From: an uncultured Bacteroidales bacterium
GTDB lineage: Bacteria > Bacteroidota > Bacteroidia > Bacteroidales > WCHB1-69
Reading direction: 5' to 3'
Assembly: GCA_900315705.1 (NCBI GenBank)
Contig: ONAB01000016.1
Coordinates: forward strand, 1-64,000
Length of the DNA: 64,000 nucleotides
Shown one piece after another: positions 1-8,600 of the stretch (positions are counted from its first letter, which is position 1; each line of letters opens with the position of its first letter). The notes below the pieces were generated by a model that saw only the letters and a list, made by a program, of their open reading frames with translations, searched no databases and was not told the DNA's origin. The translations under genes were made by a program, and so were the position numbers.

Positions 1-30
1 TTTACGTTCTTCATTTGTTAATTTTTCCAT
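1..30 (-). CDS. 5' end of an unidentified gene, cut by the window edge
   Basis: An ATG on the minus strand at 30-28 opens a frame reading MEKLTNEERK up to the left edge. Only ten codons are visible, so no family can be named. It matters mainly because it is divergent from rplC and takes the place where rpsJ would be expected. Confidence 0.4.
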   Translation of the reverse strand, partial: MEKLTNEERK

Positions 31-345
31 TGTTGATCCGTTTTTGATTTGTTGTTTTGAGTTCTAAAAACGGTCAACCTATTTCAGGCATTGACATAAT
101 ATCGTCAATCAAAAAAAGTCTATCGTCTAACGTCTTCAGTCTATAGTCTTCCGTCAGGTCAAAAGAATTGTTGATAAATATTTTTCGCATAAGTAGTTGG
201 ATATCAGAAAAAGTGTATATTTGCAGGCTCATTGAAGCAAACCGCAAAGAGCCGCAAACAGCGTCTGTGTCAGCTTGTTACGGTCAAGGAATGGTTTACG
301 GAAATGCGCAGAAATAGTATAAAAAATTAACAAACCAACTAAAAA
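31..345. other. Intergenic region upstream of rplC
   Basis: About 315 bases without a gene. Bases 115-156 are low-complexity, made of variations on a short word (gtctatcgtct, cgtcttcagt, ctatagtct). A TAnnTTTG promoter word lies at 216-223. The following leader of roughly 115 bases, between the likely start near 230 and the rplC ATG, is long enough to hold a regulatory structure, but I cannot identify one by eye. Confidence 0.5.
216..223 (+). promoter_or_regulatory. Bacteroidetes -7 promoter element for the rplC operon
   Basis: TATATTTG followed by GCAG matches the TAnnTTTG -7 consensus. It is the only good match between the divergent left-edge gene and rplC, so it probably drives the five-gene ribosomal operon. 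No clean -33 TTTG is obvious. Confidence 0.5.
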
Positions 346-975
346 ATGTCTGGATTAATAGGAAAAAAAATTGGTATGACTAGCATCTACGATGCCTCCG
401 GCAAGATCGTGCCGTGCACAGTGATAGAGGCTGGTCCTTGCGTTGTCACGCAAGTCAAGACCGTCGAGAAGGACGGCTACAGTGCAATCCAATTGGGTTA
501 CGACGAAAAGAAAGAGAAGAACACGACGAAGCCTCTGAAGGGCCATTTCGCCAAGGCCGGCACCACGCCGAAGAAGATCTTGCACGAGTTCACCCGTTTC
601 GAGGAGGGCCACAAGAAGAACTTCGGTGAGGTTCTGGACGTGACCGTCTTCGAGGAAGGCGAGTTTGTGGACGTGAGCGGCACCTCCAAGGGTAAAGGTT
701 TCCAGGGCGTCGTGAAGCGCCACGGTTTCGGCGGTGTGGGCGATGCCACGCACGGTCAGCACAACCGTCTGAGAGCCCCCGGTTCTATGGGTGCATCCTC
801 CTACCCTTCCCGCGTGTTCAAAGGTATGCGTATGGCCGGCCAGATGGGCAACGCCAAGGTCAAGGTCATCAACCTTCAGATTCTGAAGATCGTCAAAGAG
901 AAGAATTTATTATTAGTTAAAGGTTCTGTTCCCGGAGCCAATGGATCTTATTTAATTATAGAAAGATGGAGTTAG
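346..975 (+). CDS. rplC: 50S ribosomal protein L3
   Basis: Primary 23S rRNA-binding protein that helps start 50S assembly and lies near the peptidyl-transferase centre. The 209-residue product is full length and carries the L3 signature region [15 protein letters not shown] followed by the basic loop with [12 protein letters not shown]. It starts [12 protein letters not shown] as usual. It is the first gene of a five-gene operon and overlaps rplD by 10 bases. The usual upstream neighbour rpsJ is absent; a divergent gene sits there instead. Confidence 0.97.
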   Translation: MSGLIGKKIGMTSIYDASGKIVPCTVIEAGPCVVTQVKTVEKDGYSAIQLGYDEKKEKNTTKPLKGHFAKAGTTPKKILHEFTRFEEGHKKNFGEVLDVTVFEEGEFVDVSGTSKGKGFQGVVKRHGFGGVGDATHGQHNRLRAPGSMGASSYPSRVFKGMRMAGQMGNAKVKVINLQILKIVKEKNLLLVKGSVPGANGSYLIIERWS

Positions 976-1595
976 CAGTATATAAAATAGACGGCAGCGA
1001 GGCTGCCAGAACGGTTACCCTGAATGATCAGATCTTCAATGTGGAACCGAACGATCACGCCATCTGGCTTGACGTTAAGCAATATTTGGCCAACCAAAGA
1101 CAAGGCACGCACGACACGCTGGAGCGTTCCACCGTTTCCGGCAGCACGCGCAAGCTGAAACGCCAGAAAGGCACCGGCGGCGCCCGTGCCGGTAGCATCA
1201 AGAGCCCGACCATCCGCGGCGGTGCCACCGTGTTCGGCCCCCATCCTCGCGACTACTCCTTCAAGCTGAACAAGAAGGTGAAGAGACTTGCCCGTTTCTC
1301 CGCTTTCACCTACAAGCAGCAGGAAGGCAAGATCACGGTGCTGGAGGATTTCTCCTTCGACGCTCCGAAGACCAAGGCTTTCAGAGACATCCTGAAGAGC
1401 CTCAAGCTTGAGGGCCAGAAGACCCTGATGCTGATTCCGGAGAACGACCGCAACATCTACCTCTCCGCCCGCAACCTGCCCCGCACCCAAGTGATGCGCG
1501 CCTGCGAGGCCAACACCTACAACGTGCTCAACGCCGGCCACCTCGTCATCTGCGAGAAGAGCCTGCCCGAGCTTGAAAAAATGTTAGGCGAATAA
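966..1595 (+). CDS. rplD: 50S ribosomal protein L4
   Basis: L4 binds 23S rRNA and forms part of the exit tunnel wall. The 209-residue product has the conserved basic loop [10 protein letters not shown] about residues 70-80. In many bacteria L4 also represses its own S10 operon; nothing in this leader proves that here. Translation is coupled to rplC by a 10-base overlap. The protein has normal length for Bacteroidetes. Confidence 0.97.
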   Translation: MELAVYKIDGSEAARTVTLNDQIFNVEPNDHAIWLDVKQYLANQRQGTHDTLERSTVSGSTRKLKRQKGTGGARAGSIKSPTIRGGATVFGPHPRDYSFKLNKKVKRLARFSAFTYKQQEGKITVLEDFSFDAPKTKAFRDILKSLKLEGQKTLMLIPENDRNIYLSARNLPRTQVMRACEANTYNVLNAGHLVICEKSLPELEKMLGE

Positions 1596-1617
1596 TTAAC
1601 CTTTAAAAGCTAAAACA

Positions 1618-1908
1618 ATGAGTATCATTATAAAACCCATCATCAGCGAGAAAATGACGCAGACGGCTGAAAAGTACAACCGCTACGGCTTTATGGTGAC
1701 CCGCGAGGCCACCAAGCCCGAAATCAAGCGCGAAGTCGAGGCCGTTTATGGTGTTAAAGTAGTCCGCGTAAACACTTTGATCCAACGCGGTAAAGTCCAG
1801 AACCGTAATACTAAGGCTGGCGTCATCGTAGGTCACAAGAACAACTTCAAGAAGGCCTTCGTGTTCGTGGACAAGGATCAAAAAATTGATTTTTATAGTA
1901 ATATTTAA
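1618..1908 (+). CDS. rplW: 50S ribosomal protein L23
   Basis: A 96-residue L23, which docks trigger factor and SRP at the tunnel exit. It starts [13 protein letters not shown], a family-typical N-terminus, and contains the [16 protein letters not shown] segment of the L23 fold. It lies 22 bases after rplD and 5 bases before rplB, so co-transcription is near certain. Confidence 0.96.
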   Translation: MSIIIKPIISEKMTQTAEKYNRYGFMVTREATKPEIKREVEAVYGVKVVRVNTLIQRGKVQNRNTKAGVIVGHKNNFKKAFVFVDKDQKIDFYSNI

Positions 1909-1913
1909 AAAAA

Positions 1914-2738
1914 ATGGCACTTAAAAAGTACAAACCAGTAACGCCGGGTCAGCGCTTCAAAATGATAAGCGCCTTTGATGACATTACCACCAACACACCC
2001 GAAAAGAGTTTGTTGTGTCCGAAACACCGGACAGGCGGAAGAAACAACAGTGGTAAGATGACGGTACGGTACCGCGGAGGCGGTCACAAGAAGATGTACC
2101 GTATGATTGACTTTAAAAGAGAAAAAGACGGTATCCCCGCTACCGTGAAGACCATCGAGTACGATCCGAACCGCTCGGCCCGTATCGCCCTGCTCTTCTA
2201 CGCCGACGGCGAGAAGCGCTACATCGTGGCCCCTCACGGCATCAAGGTGGGCCAGGAGATCCTCAGCGGCACCGGTGTCGCCCCCGATCTCGGCAACTGC
2301 CTTCCTATCGGTGAGATCCCCTTCGGTTCCATCATCCACAACATCGAGATGCGTCCGGGCCAGGGTGCCAAGATCGCCCGCAGCGCCGGCTCCTACGCCC
2401 AGCTGATGTCCCGCGACGGCAAATACGCCGTGATCAAACTGCCTTCCGGCGAAACCCGTATGATCCTCTGCGCCTGCAAGGCCACCATCGGCATCGTCTC
2501 CAACGGCGACCACAGCCTCGAGGTGTCCGGTAAGGCCGGCCGCAGCCGCTGGCTCGGCAGACGTCCCCGCAACCGCGGCGTCGTGATGAACCCTGTCGAT
2601 CACCCGATGGGTGGTGGTGAAGGCCGTGCATCCGGCGGACATCCCCGCTCTCGTCGTGGTATTCCTTCCAAGGGCTACAAGACCAGACACCCGAAGAAGA
2701 ATTCCAGCCAATACATCATCGAAAGAAGAAAGAAATAA
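1914..2738 (+). CDS. rplB: 50S ribosomal protein L2
   Basis: L2 is needed for subunit association and supports peptidyl transfer. The 274-residue product is full length and ends with the conserved [13 protein letters not shown] segment that contains the functional histidine, followed by a lysine/arginine-rich tail. The N-terminal OB-like and central SH3-like regions are intact (RYRGGGHKK near residue 50). Confidence 0.97.
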   Translation: MALKKYKPVTPGQRFKMISAFDDITTNTPEKSLLCPKHRTGGRNNSGKMTVRYRGGGHKKMYRMIDFKREKDGIPATVKTIEYDPNRSARIALLFYADGEKRYIVAPHGIKVGQEILSGTGVAPDLGNCLPIGEIPFGSIIHNIEMRPGQGAKIARSAGSYAQLMSRDGKYAVIKLPSGETRMILCACKATIGIVSNGDHSLEVSGKAGRSRWLGRRPRNRGVVMNPVDHPMGGGEGRASGGHPRSRRGIPSKGYKTRHPKKNSSQYIIERRKK

Positions 2739-2758
2739 TAATCTAAAAGCGCATTATT

Positions 2759-3037
2759 ATGAGTCGTTCATTAAAAAAAGGTCCCTATATACATTACAAA
2801 CTGGAACAACGCGTGATTGCCGCCCAGGAGTCCAACAAGAAATCCACCATCAAGACGTGGTCTCGCGCCTCGATGATTTCCCCGGACTTCGTCGGCCTTA
2901 CCATCGCTGTCCACAACGGCAACAAATTCATCCCCGTGTATGTGACCGAGAATATGGTCGGACACAAACTCGGCGAATTCGCCCCCACTCGTATATTCCG
3001 CGGACACGCCGGCAACAAGGACAAAGGTTCCAAGTAA
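2759..3037 (+). CDS. rpsS: 30S ribosomal protein S19
   Basis: S19 sits in the 30S head with S13. The 92-residue product has [11 protein letters not shown] at the start and the signature [13 protein letters not shown] followed by FRGHAG. Normally rplV and rpsC follow immediately. Here an intrinsic terminator and the convergent recR follow instead, so this is the last gene of a shortened operon. Confidence 0.97.
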   Translation: MSRSLKKGPYIHYKLEQRVIAAQESNKKSTIKTWSRASMISPDFVGLTIAVHNGNKFIPVYVTENMVGHKLGEFAPTRIFRGHAGNKDKGSK

Positions 3038-3088
3038 GCCCAACCACACGCTTTTCTTCCTTCGAAACCCTTACCTCCATATATGCAA

Positions 3089-3116
3089 AATCCCCTCAGC
3101 CGAGGGGATTTTTTTA
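3089..3116. terminator. Bidirectional intrinsic terminator between rpsS and recR
   Basis: A perfect 9-bp stem, AATCCCCTC at 3089-3097 with GAGGGGATT at 3102-3110, around the loop AGCC. A T-tract follows on the plus strand and four A's precede it, giving T's on the minus strand. The recR stop codon lies inside the T-tract, so the hairpin can end both convergent transcripts. Confidence 0.85.
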
Positions 3117-3743
3117 TTTGGTGTTTTTGTTGTAGGCCTTGTCGAAATCCAGCCGCGCCACCAACGAGCGCCCTAACGTCACCTCGTCGGCATACTCCAG
3201 CTCCTCGCCCACGCCGATGCCGCGCGCGATGGTGGTGACCAGTGGCACCTTGTCCTTGACATTCTTGTAGATGAAAAAGTTAGTGGTGTCGCCCTCCACC
3301 GTGGCGGGCAGGGCGAGGATCAACTCCTTCACGTCGCCCTTCCCCACCCTGTCGAAGAGCTCCTGCAGACGCAATTGGCGGATGCCCACGCCCTCCATCG
3401 GCGAGATGACCCCGCCCAACACGTGGTAGAGGCCGTTGAACTGGCTGGTGTTCTCGATGGCGATGACGTCGCGGATGTCCTGCACCACGCAGATGACGGC
3501 GGCATCGCGCTTGGGGTTGGCGCAGATGTCGCAGATTTCGTGGTCGGAGATATTGTAGCACACCTTGCAGGAGCAGATGTCGGTCTTCAGCTTGGATATG
3601 CGGTCGGTGAGGAGTTGCACGTCCTCGGGCTCGGTCTTGATGAGATGGAGGGCGAGCCGCAGGGCGGTACGCTTGCCCACGCCGGGCAGCTTGGCGATCT
3701 CGTTCACCGCGTTCTCAAGATTCTGGGAGTAAAGGGATAGCAT
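3114..3743 (-). CDS. recR: Recombination mediator protein RecR
   Basis: RecR works with RecO/RecF to load RecA on gapped DNA. The 209 residues show the helix-hairpin-helix LPGVGKRTALRLALHL near residue 19, a four-cysteine zinc finger (CKVC ... CDIC, about 57-73) and a Toprim domain with ALPATVEGD and LGRSLVARLDF at the end. Length is normal (about 200). It is convergent with rpsS and has its own TAnnTTTG promoter. Confidence 0.96.
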   Translation of the reverse strand: MLSLYSQNLENAVNEIAKLPGVGKRTALRLALHLIKTEPEDVQLLTDRISKLKTDICSCKVCYNISDHEICDICANPKRDAAVICVVQDIRDVIAIENTSQFNGLYHVLGGVISPMEGVGIRQLRLQELFDRVGKGDVKELILALPATVEGDTTNFFIYKNVKDKVPLVTTIARGIGVGEELEYADEVTLGRSLVARLDFDKAYNKNTK

Positions 3744-3763
3744 AGGTTTTGGCTTTGAGGCCG

Positions 3764-3771
3764 CAAAATTA
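3764..3771 (-). promoter_or_regulatory. -7 promoter element for recR
   Basis: On the minus strand this reads TAATTTTG, a match to TAnnTTTG, placed about 20 bases upstream of the recR ATG. Confidence 0.45.
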
Positions 3772-3812
3772 CAAAAATAATGCGTCTCCCTGTATGGTGT
3801 AAAGAAAAACTG

Positions 3813-3820
3813 TATTTTTG
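3813..3820 (+). promoter_or_regulatory. -7 promoter element for the MNT/HEPN pair
   Basis: TATTTTTG followed by CAG, about 19 bases before the ATG of the nucleotidyltransferase gene. This implies a very short leader. Confidence 0.5.
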
Positions 3821-3838
3821 CAGAATAAAACCTGAAAG

Positions 3839-4147
3839 ATGATAAACGAAGCTTTTCTACCTTATATGCCCATTGTGGTGCAGATTCTGAAAGACCACAA
3901 GGTTAAGGATGCGTACCTGTTTGGATCCGTGCTCACCCAGCGTTTCAACGACAATAGTGACGTGGATTTCCTGGTCCGTTATGAACCGTTTGACGACCCT
4001 GTTGCCTTCGGTGACAACATTTGGGATTTGCGTTTCGCGCTGGAGGACAGCCTTCATAGGGACATTGACCTGATTAACGAAGAGAGTCTGAAAAACCCCT
4101 ACTTCATCCAAGAACTGAATGAAACCAAATACAAAATATATGGATAG
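3839..4147 (+). CDS. MNT-domain nucleotidyltransferase antitoxin (MntA-like)
   Basis: A 102-residue minimal nucleotidyltransferase. The motif GS-x10-DxD is exact: GSV at about residue 28 and DVD ten residues later, with a third acidic strand RDIDLI near residue 80. In characterised MNT/HEPN systems such proteins AMPylate a tyrosine of the partner HEPN RNase and silence it. The next gene is that partner, overlapping by 8 bases, which supports the toxin-antitoxin reading. The function is inferred from family and context. Confidence 0.85.
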   Translation: MINEAFLPYMPIVVQILKDHKVKDAYLFGSVLTQRFNDNSDVDFLVRYEPFDDPVAFGDNIWDLRFALEDSLHRDIDLINEESLKNPYFIQELNETKYKIYG

Positions 4148-4487
4148 AGAGATACTGAAATATCTATATGACATCCAAGAATGCATCAACACCATAGACC
4201 GTTACATTGGTGCAGAAAAGGTTTTTGCCACTTATGAGGGAAATCCTATGTTACAAGATGCCGTTGAACGCAATATTGCCACTATTGGAGAGGCTATGAA
4301 CAAGGCGTTGAAGTTGGATCCCGATTTGAGCATCTCGTTTGCAAGAAGGATTGTCGGCACCAGGAACCGCCTGATCCACGGCTACGATGATATTGACAAC
4401 ATTGAAGTTTGGAACATCATCGTCAATAATTTACCCGTTTTGAAAACCGAAATTGAATCATTGTTGTCCACATCAAGGCAGCAATAA
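4140..4487 (+). CDS. HEPN-domain toxin (HepT-like, DUF86)
   Basis: A 115-residue HEPN protein. The start at 4140 (MDREILKYLYDIQ) fits the family and overlaps the antitoxin stop; an earlier in-frame ATG at 4119 would lie deep in the antitoxin gene. Near residue 82 it has the RX4HXY motif (RNRLIHGY), the RNase active site with the tyrosine that is modified in known pairs. All key residues are present, so the toxin is probably functional. Confidence 0.85.
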   Translation: MDREILKYLYDIQECINTIDRYIGAEKVFATYEGNPMLQDAVERNIATIGEAMNKALKLDPDLSISFARRIVGTRNRLIHGYDDIDNIEVWNIIVNNLPVLKTEIESLLSTSRQQ

Positions 4488-4588
4488 TATATTTATTAAC
4501 CCGAATTTTTCACCAACCCCAAAGAATTATAGAATAGAACATCTGACAATTTAACATATTGACATAAAGCGTTTTCGCTTTTCTTTGC

Positions 4589-4705
4589 CAAGTTCAAAAC
4601 GTAGGAAATTTTGTGATTTTAGTGCAAAAGAAAGGAGAAACGCTCGCGGTAACATCCGTGGGCTTTCTTGTTGCACTAAAAGGTTTTCCTACGACCTCGA
4701 ACTTG
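4589..4705. repeat. Long imperfect inverted repeat / hairpin (possible MITE or structured RNA)
   Basis: Four nested stems line up: CAAGTTC 4589-4595 with GAACTTG 4699-4705; CGTAGGAAA 4600-4608 with TTTCCTACG 4685-4693; TTTTAGTGCAA 4617-4627 with TTGCACTAAAA 4671-4681; AAGAAAG 4628-4634 with CTTTCTT 4663-4669. A small apical stem CGCGG/CCGTG (4645-4649, 4656-4660) caps it. The arms could be terminal inverted repeats of a small non-autonomous element, or the whole may be a folded RNA. Confidence 0.6.
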
Positions 4706-4728
4706 AACAAAAAGTTTCACGGATTTTT

Positions 4729-4736
4729 TATGTTTG
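4729..4736 (+). promoter_or_regulatory. -7 promoter element for the two small genes downstream
   Basis: TATGTTTG matches TAnnTTTG and lies about 72 bases before the ATG at 4808. It supports the later start, since a transcript from here would not include the 4613 start. Confidence 0.4.
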
Positions 4737-4807
4737 TGATTGAAGAGCGGAAACGATTTATAACCGATAGAAAGAATGATTATTACAAACAAAAAAAAAG
4801 AACGATT

Positions 4808-5245
4808 ATGGAATCACCTAAACATCTAAAACACCATCCAATTGTGTCAGTGAATGATTATGACCAAATTGATGGACAATACTACAACCAAGATACCGAT
4901 GTCCGAGCTTTATCGATTGGGGAAGCGACTTGGGATAATGAACATATTTCTTTGAAAGTATGGAGAAGACCTAACGAACGATGGAGTCGGCAAAGTGAAG
5001 AATTGCCCATCCATCGTTGTCTCGATTTATCCATCCTGTTTTTAGCTTGTTTGAAGAAAGACAAAAATTTGCCTTATCCAACTTGTTCACTTCCTTTAAC
5101 CATTGATGACAAAATAAAATTTGATACCATCAGAAGTTTTTATGAAAATGCATCAAACAAGAAACATATTGATGCCCGCCTTAATGAATTGCGCAATCTG
5201 TTGAATGAATGGTTTGAAAGGGAAGGAGGAAACAATGGAAAATAA
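4808..5245 (+). CDS. Small conserved protein, resembles DUF6530
   Basis: A 145-residue soluble protein. I choose ATG 4808 (MESPKHLKHHPIVSVNDYDQ) because protein-like sequence begins there. It has the stretch YDQIDGQYYNQDTDVRALS, then KVWRR...WSRQSEELPIHRCLDL. This resembles my memory of the uncharacterised DUF6530 family, but that assignment is uncertain and no function is known. It overlaps the next gene by 11 bases, so the two are translated together. Confidence 0.6.
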   Translation: MESPKHLKHHPIVSVNDYDQIDGQYYNQDTDVRALSIGEATWDNEHISLKVWRRPNERWSRQSEELPIHRCLDLSILFLACLKKDKNLPYPTCSLPLTIDDKIKFDTIRSFYENASNKKHIDARLNELRNLLNEWFEREGGNNGK

Positions 5246-5564
5246 CATTGAAATTTTCTTCATGCCGGATGTAGAAACCGTTCGTGAGAATTTAGGATAT
5301 GATGAATTTGAGCCTGTCGGCCAAGATTTGATTGAATTTCAACAAGGTCTAGACATTGATACTGTTGAAATAGAAGATGACGGAACATTTGAAATTCCTG
5401 AAGGTTATCATGGTCAAATTCAATCGGACATAGAATATTACGAACTGATCACATACGATGATGGCTTTGAGGAAAGAGAACCCATAGGATGGTTAAATCC
5501 TGGACGCTATCAGATCAAAGATGATACTATCAAGAAAATAGATAATAAATGCAAACGCTACTAA
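5235..5564 (+). CDS. Small acidic protein of unknown function
   Basis: A 109-residue strongly acidic protein starting at ATG 5235 behind a clear GGAAGGAGG ribosome-binding sequence, which is unusual in this window. It has no signal peptide or membrane segment and I recognise no domain. Two CATG tetramers (5261, 5409) occur here whereas core genes have none, suggesting recent arrival. Its overlap with the preceding gene suggests a functional pair. Confidence 0.65.
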   Translation: MENNIEIFFMPDVETVRENLGYDEFEPVGQDLIEFQQGLDIDTVEIEDDGTFEIPEGYHGQIQSDIEYYELITYDDGFEEREPIGWLNPGRYQIKDDTIKKIDNKCKRY

Positions 5565-5606
5565 CATTAACAGAGAATTATTATCAATCATACAATAAAT
5601 CATAAT

Positions 5607-8600
5607 ATGACACGATTAAAACTTTTACCCTTGATTTTTGCCTTGGCAGTTTTACTGCCGACAGGCTTGATGGCCCAGTCCGTCTCTATCTGGGACGGCA
5701 GCTCCGAGATTTGGACGCAGGGGCAGGGCACGCAAAGCAGCCCGTATCTCATCGAAAACGCCAAACAGTTGGCGTACATTGCCGAGATGGTGAATGGTGG
5801 CGTGACCCACTATGATAACACCTACTTTAAACTCACCACCAGTGTGCGAATAGACAGTATTACACCATGGGAACCGATCGGTCTAAATGAAACTCACTAC
5901 TTTGGCGGACACTTTGACGGTGACAACTACTTTGTAACACTGTACCTGACTACATCAACTTTCCAGTACGCGGGCATTTTTGGATATGCTAAAAACGGAA
6001 GTTTTGTTAACTTTAATAGTGCGGGGCGAGTAATTGGATCAAATTATGCAGGTGGCATCTGTGGTTGTTCTACTTCAATTTTCACGCATTGCAATAATAC
6101 TGGTGAAATACATGGCCTATATGCAGGTGGCATTTGCAGTGGTTTTCCCTCCTATTATAATGGTTCCATTATACGCTATAATAACTGTCATAACTATGGT
6201 GACGTTTTTGGTTCCATTTGTGCTGGTGGCATATTTGCCACAATGAGCGGGTGGATGAGAATAATTAATTGTTCAAATACAGGTAATATTACTGCTAATA
6301 TTTCTACCACTGGCTGGAATTATTCTGGTGGTATATGTGGTCAAGGTTTAAATATCTATAATTGTTATAATACTGGCAATATTAGAGGAACTTGCTCCGG
6401 TGGCATCTGCGGTAATGGTGGAAATATCTTTAATTGTTATAATACGGGCAATATTAGAGGAAATTACTCTGGTGGCATCTGCGGTCATTCTGGTACTAGT
6501 CAAAGCGACAACCAAATCAGAAATTGCTACAATGTCGGTTCGTTGTTGTCCGGTAGGTGTGGCGGCATTTGTGCATATTCGGGAATCATAACCAACTGCC
6601 ATTACCTCAACACCTGCGGTGACAACCTAGGGAACTGCACGTCCTGCGGTACCGCTAAAACTGAGGCACAGATGAAATCTTCATCATTCCCCGTTATCCT
6701 TAACACCGACAGCGTGGTTTTTGTGATAGACGGTACGCCCAATATCAACCAAGGTTATCCCATTTTCGGCAGCGTCACCACATTGGATGCGGAAAACGTG
6801 GGGAGCACCGTGGCCACGCTCAAAGGCAACTACCAAATGCTGTATAATGTGGACAATCACGGTTTTGAATACAAGAAAAACAGCGAGAGCAACTATACCA
6901 CTGTTAACACCACGGGCGATGGGCCGGTATCGTACAATGTGAGCGGCCTGCAAGGCGGCACGGTCTACACCTACCGTTTCTTTGTGCAAAAAGACGGTGT
7001 CACCTACAGGGGCGTGGACAAGACCTTCAATACTGTGCAATGTTCGCTCAACGGAAGTGTGGTTTCCGATATCGCCACCTTGTGCGAGGGAGATACGGTA
7101 ACCTATTCCATTATTCCTACCTCAACTAACGCTTCCTCATACCAATATGTGTGGAGTACAGGTGCGCATACCAATGCCATTCCCGTTACAAATGATGCCA
7201 CCTATACCGTCACGGTTACGGACAACTTCGGCTGCTCCATCGTGCGCAGCAAACAGATGACCCTCTATCCTGCGGCAGTGGCCTCCATCACGGGCAGTAC
7301 AGTGATTTGTGGAAACCACAGCACCACACTTACAGCCAATGGCGGCACCTACTATTCGTGGAACACTGGCTCTGCGCAACGCACCATCACAGTGAATCAG
7401 CCCGGCATCTACATCGCCACTGTACAAACCGTTTACGGCTGTACCGCCAATGATACCGTGGAAGTGGTGGCCTTTGCGAATCCTGTCATCAACGGCAACA
7501 CCGTATTTTGCTCGGGCGGTTATACCACACTCACGGCCATTGGTGGCGAGAACTACCAGTGGTCCACGGGTGCAACTACCGCATCTATCAATGTCAACAC
7601 TGCTGGCAATTATTCCGTAACAGTCTCTACGAGCAATGGCTGTTCAGGCAGTGCTTCTGTAACCGTTATCCAAAACCAGGCAAGTAGTGTGACCATTTCG
7701 GGCAATACTGTGATATGCAGTGGCATCGGCACCTCGCTCACAGCCTCGTCAGGCACAGACTATCTCTGGTCAACGGGCGATACAACCCAGTCCATCAGCG
7801 TAAACAATCCAGGAGCCTATTCTGTTACAGTAACGAACAGTAACGGCTGTAGCAATTCCGCCACACAAACTGTTTCTTTAATGGAACAACCCACCATTTC
7901 GGGCAACAATCATATTTGTTCAGGACAAAGCACTACGCTGTCGGCCAGCGGTTCGAGCAGCTACGCGTGGAGCAACGGGGCCAGTACTTCGTTTATCACA
8001 GTAAATACGCCGGGCAATTACACGGTAACAGTCACCTTGCCAAACGGATGTTCCTCCTCCGCCACAGTAAATGTTTCTGTCGGAACCACTCCTACTCCCA
8101 CCATTTTAGGCAACACCACATTCTGTCAAGGCCAAAGCACCACCCTTACAGCCAATGGCGGCGTCTCCTACGCTTGGAGCAACGGTGGTACGGGCAACAG
8201 CGTCAGTGTCAGCCAGATCGGTATCTATACCGTAACCGCCACCAACGCTGAGGGCTGCACGGGGACGGCCACTGTAACCGTGGCCGTAAACCCGCTGCCG
8301 AATGTCGACATTACTGGCAACAACAGTTTCTGTCAGGGTGATAACGTTACGCTTACGGCTACAGGCGCGAGCACGTATGCGTGGAGCAATACTTCTACCA
8401 ATGCGGCTATAACCGTCAGCAGTGCGGGCAACTACACCGTCACGGTCACAGATGCGAACGGCTGCAGCAACACCGCCACGAAGACGGTCACAGTCAACCC
8501 CACTTACAACATCCCGCTTACGCACAGCATCTGCCAGGGCGAGAGCTACAACTTCTACGGGCAGAACCTCACTACCGCAGGCACCTATACGCACACCCTG

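Larger units (their letters stand above)
4488..4807. other. Intergenic region with a long hairpin and a promoter
   Basis: About 320 bases between the HEPN gene and the next credible start. The first 100 bases are plain AT-rich DNA. Bases 4589-4705 form a long imperfect hairpin (separate entry). A TAnnTTTG word lies at 4729-4736. An open frame from 4613 runs through the hairpin into the next gene, but its N-terminal part has no protein-like composition and I regard it as non-coding. Confidence 0.6.

Noticed and set aside
972-1541. Long antisense frames opposite ribosomal and other GC-rich genes
   Set aside because: They mirror strong coding frames on the other strand and have no start context, homology or sensible composition.
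4613-4807. N-terminal extension of the gene at 4808
   Set aside because: It would be encoded by the hairpin element and lies upstream of the likely promoter; the translated sequence is not protein-like.
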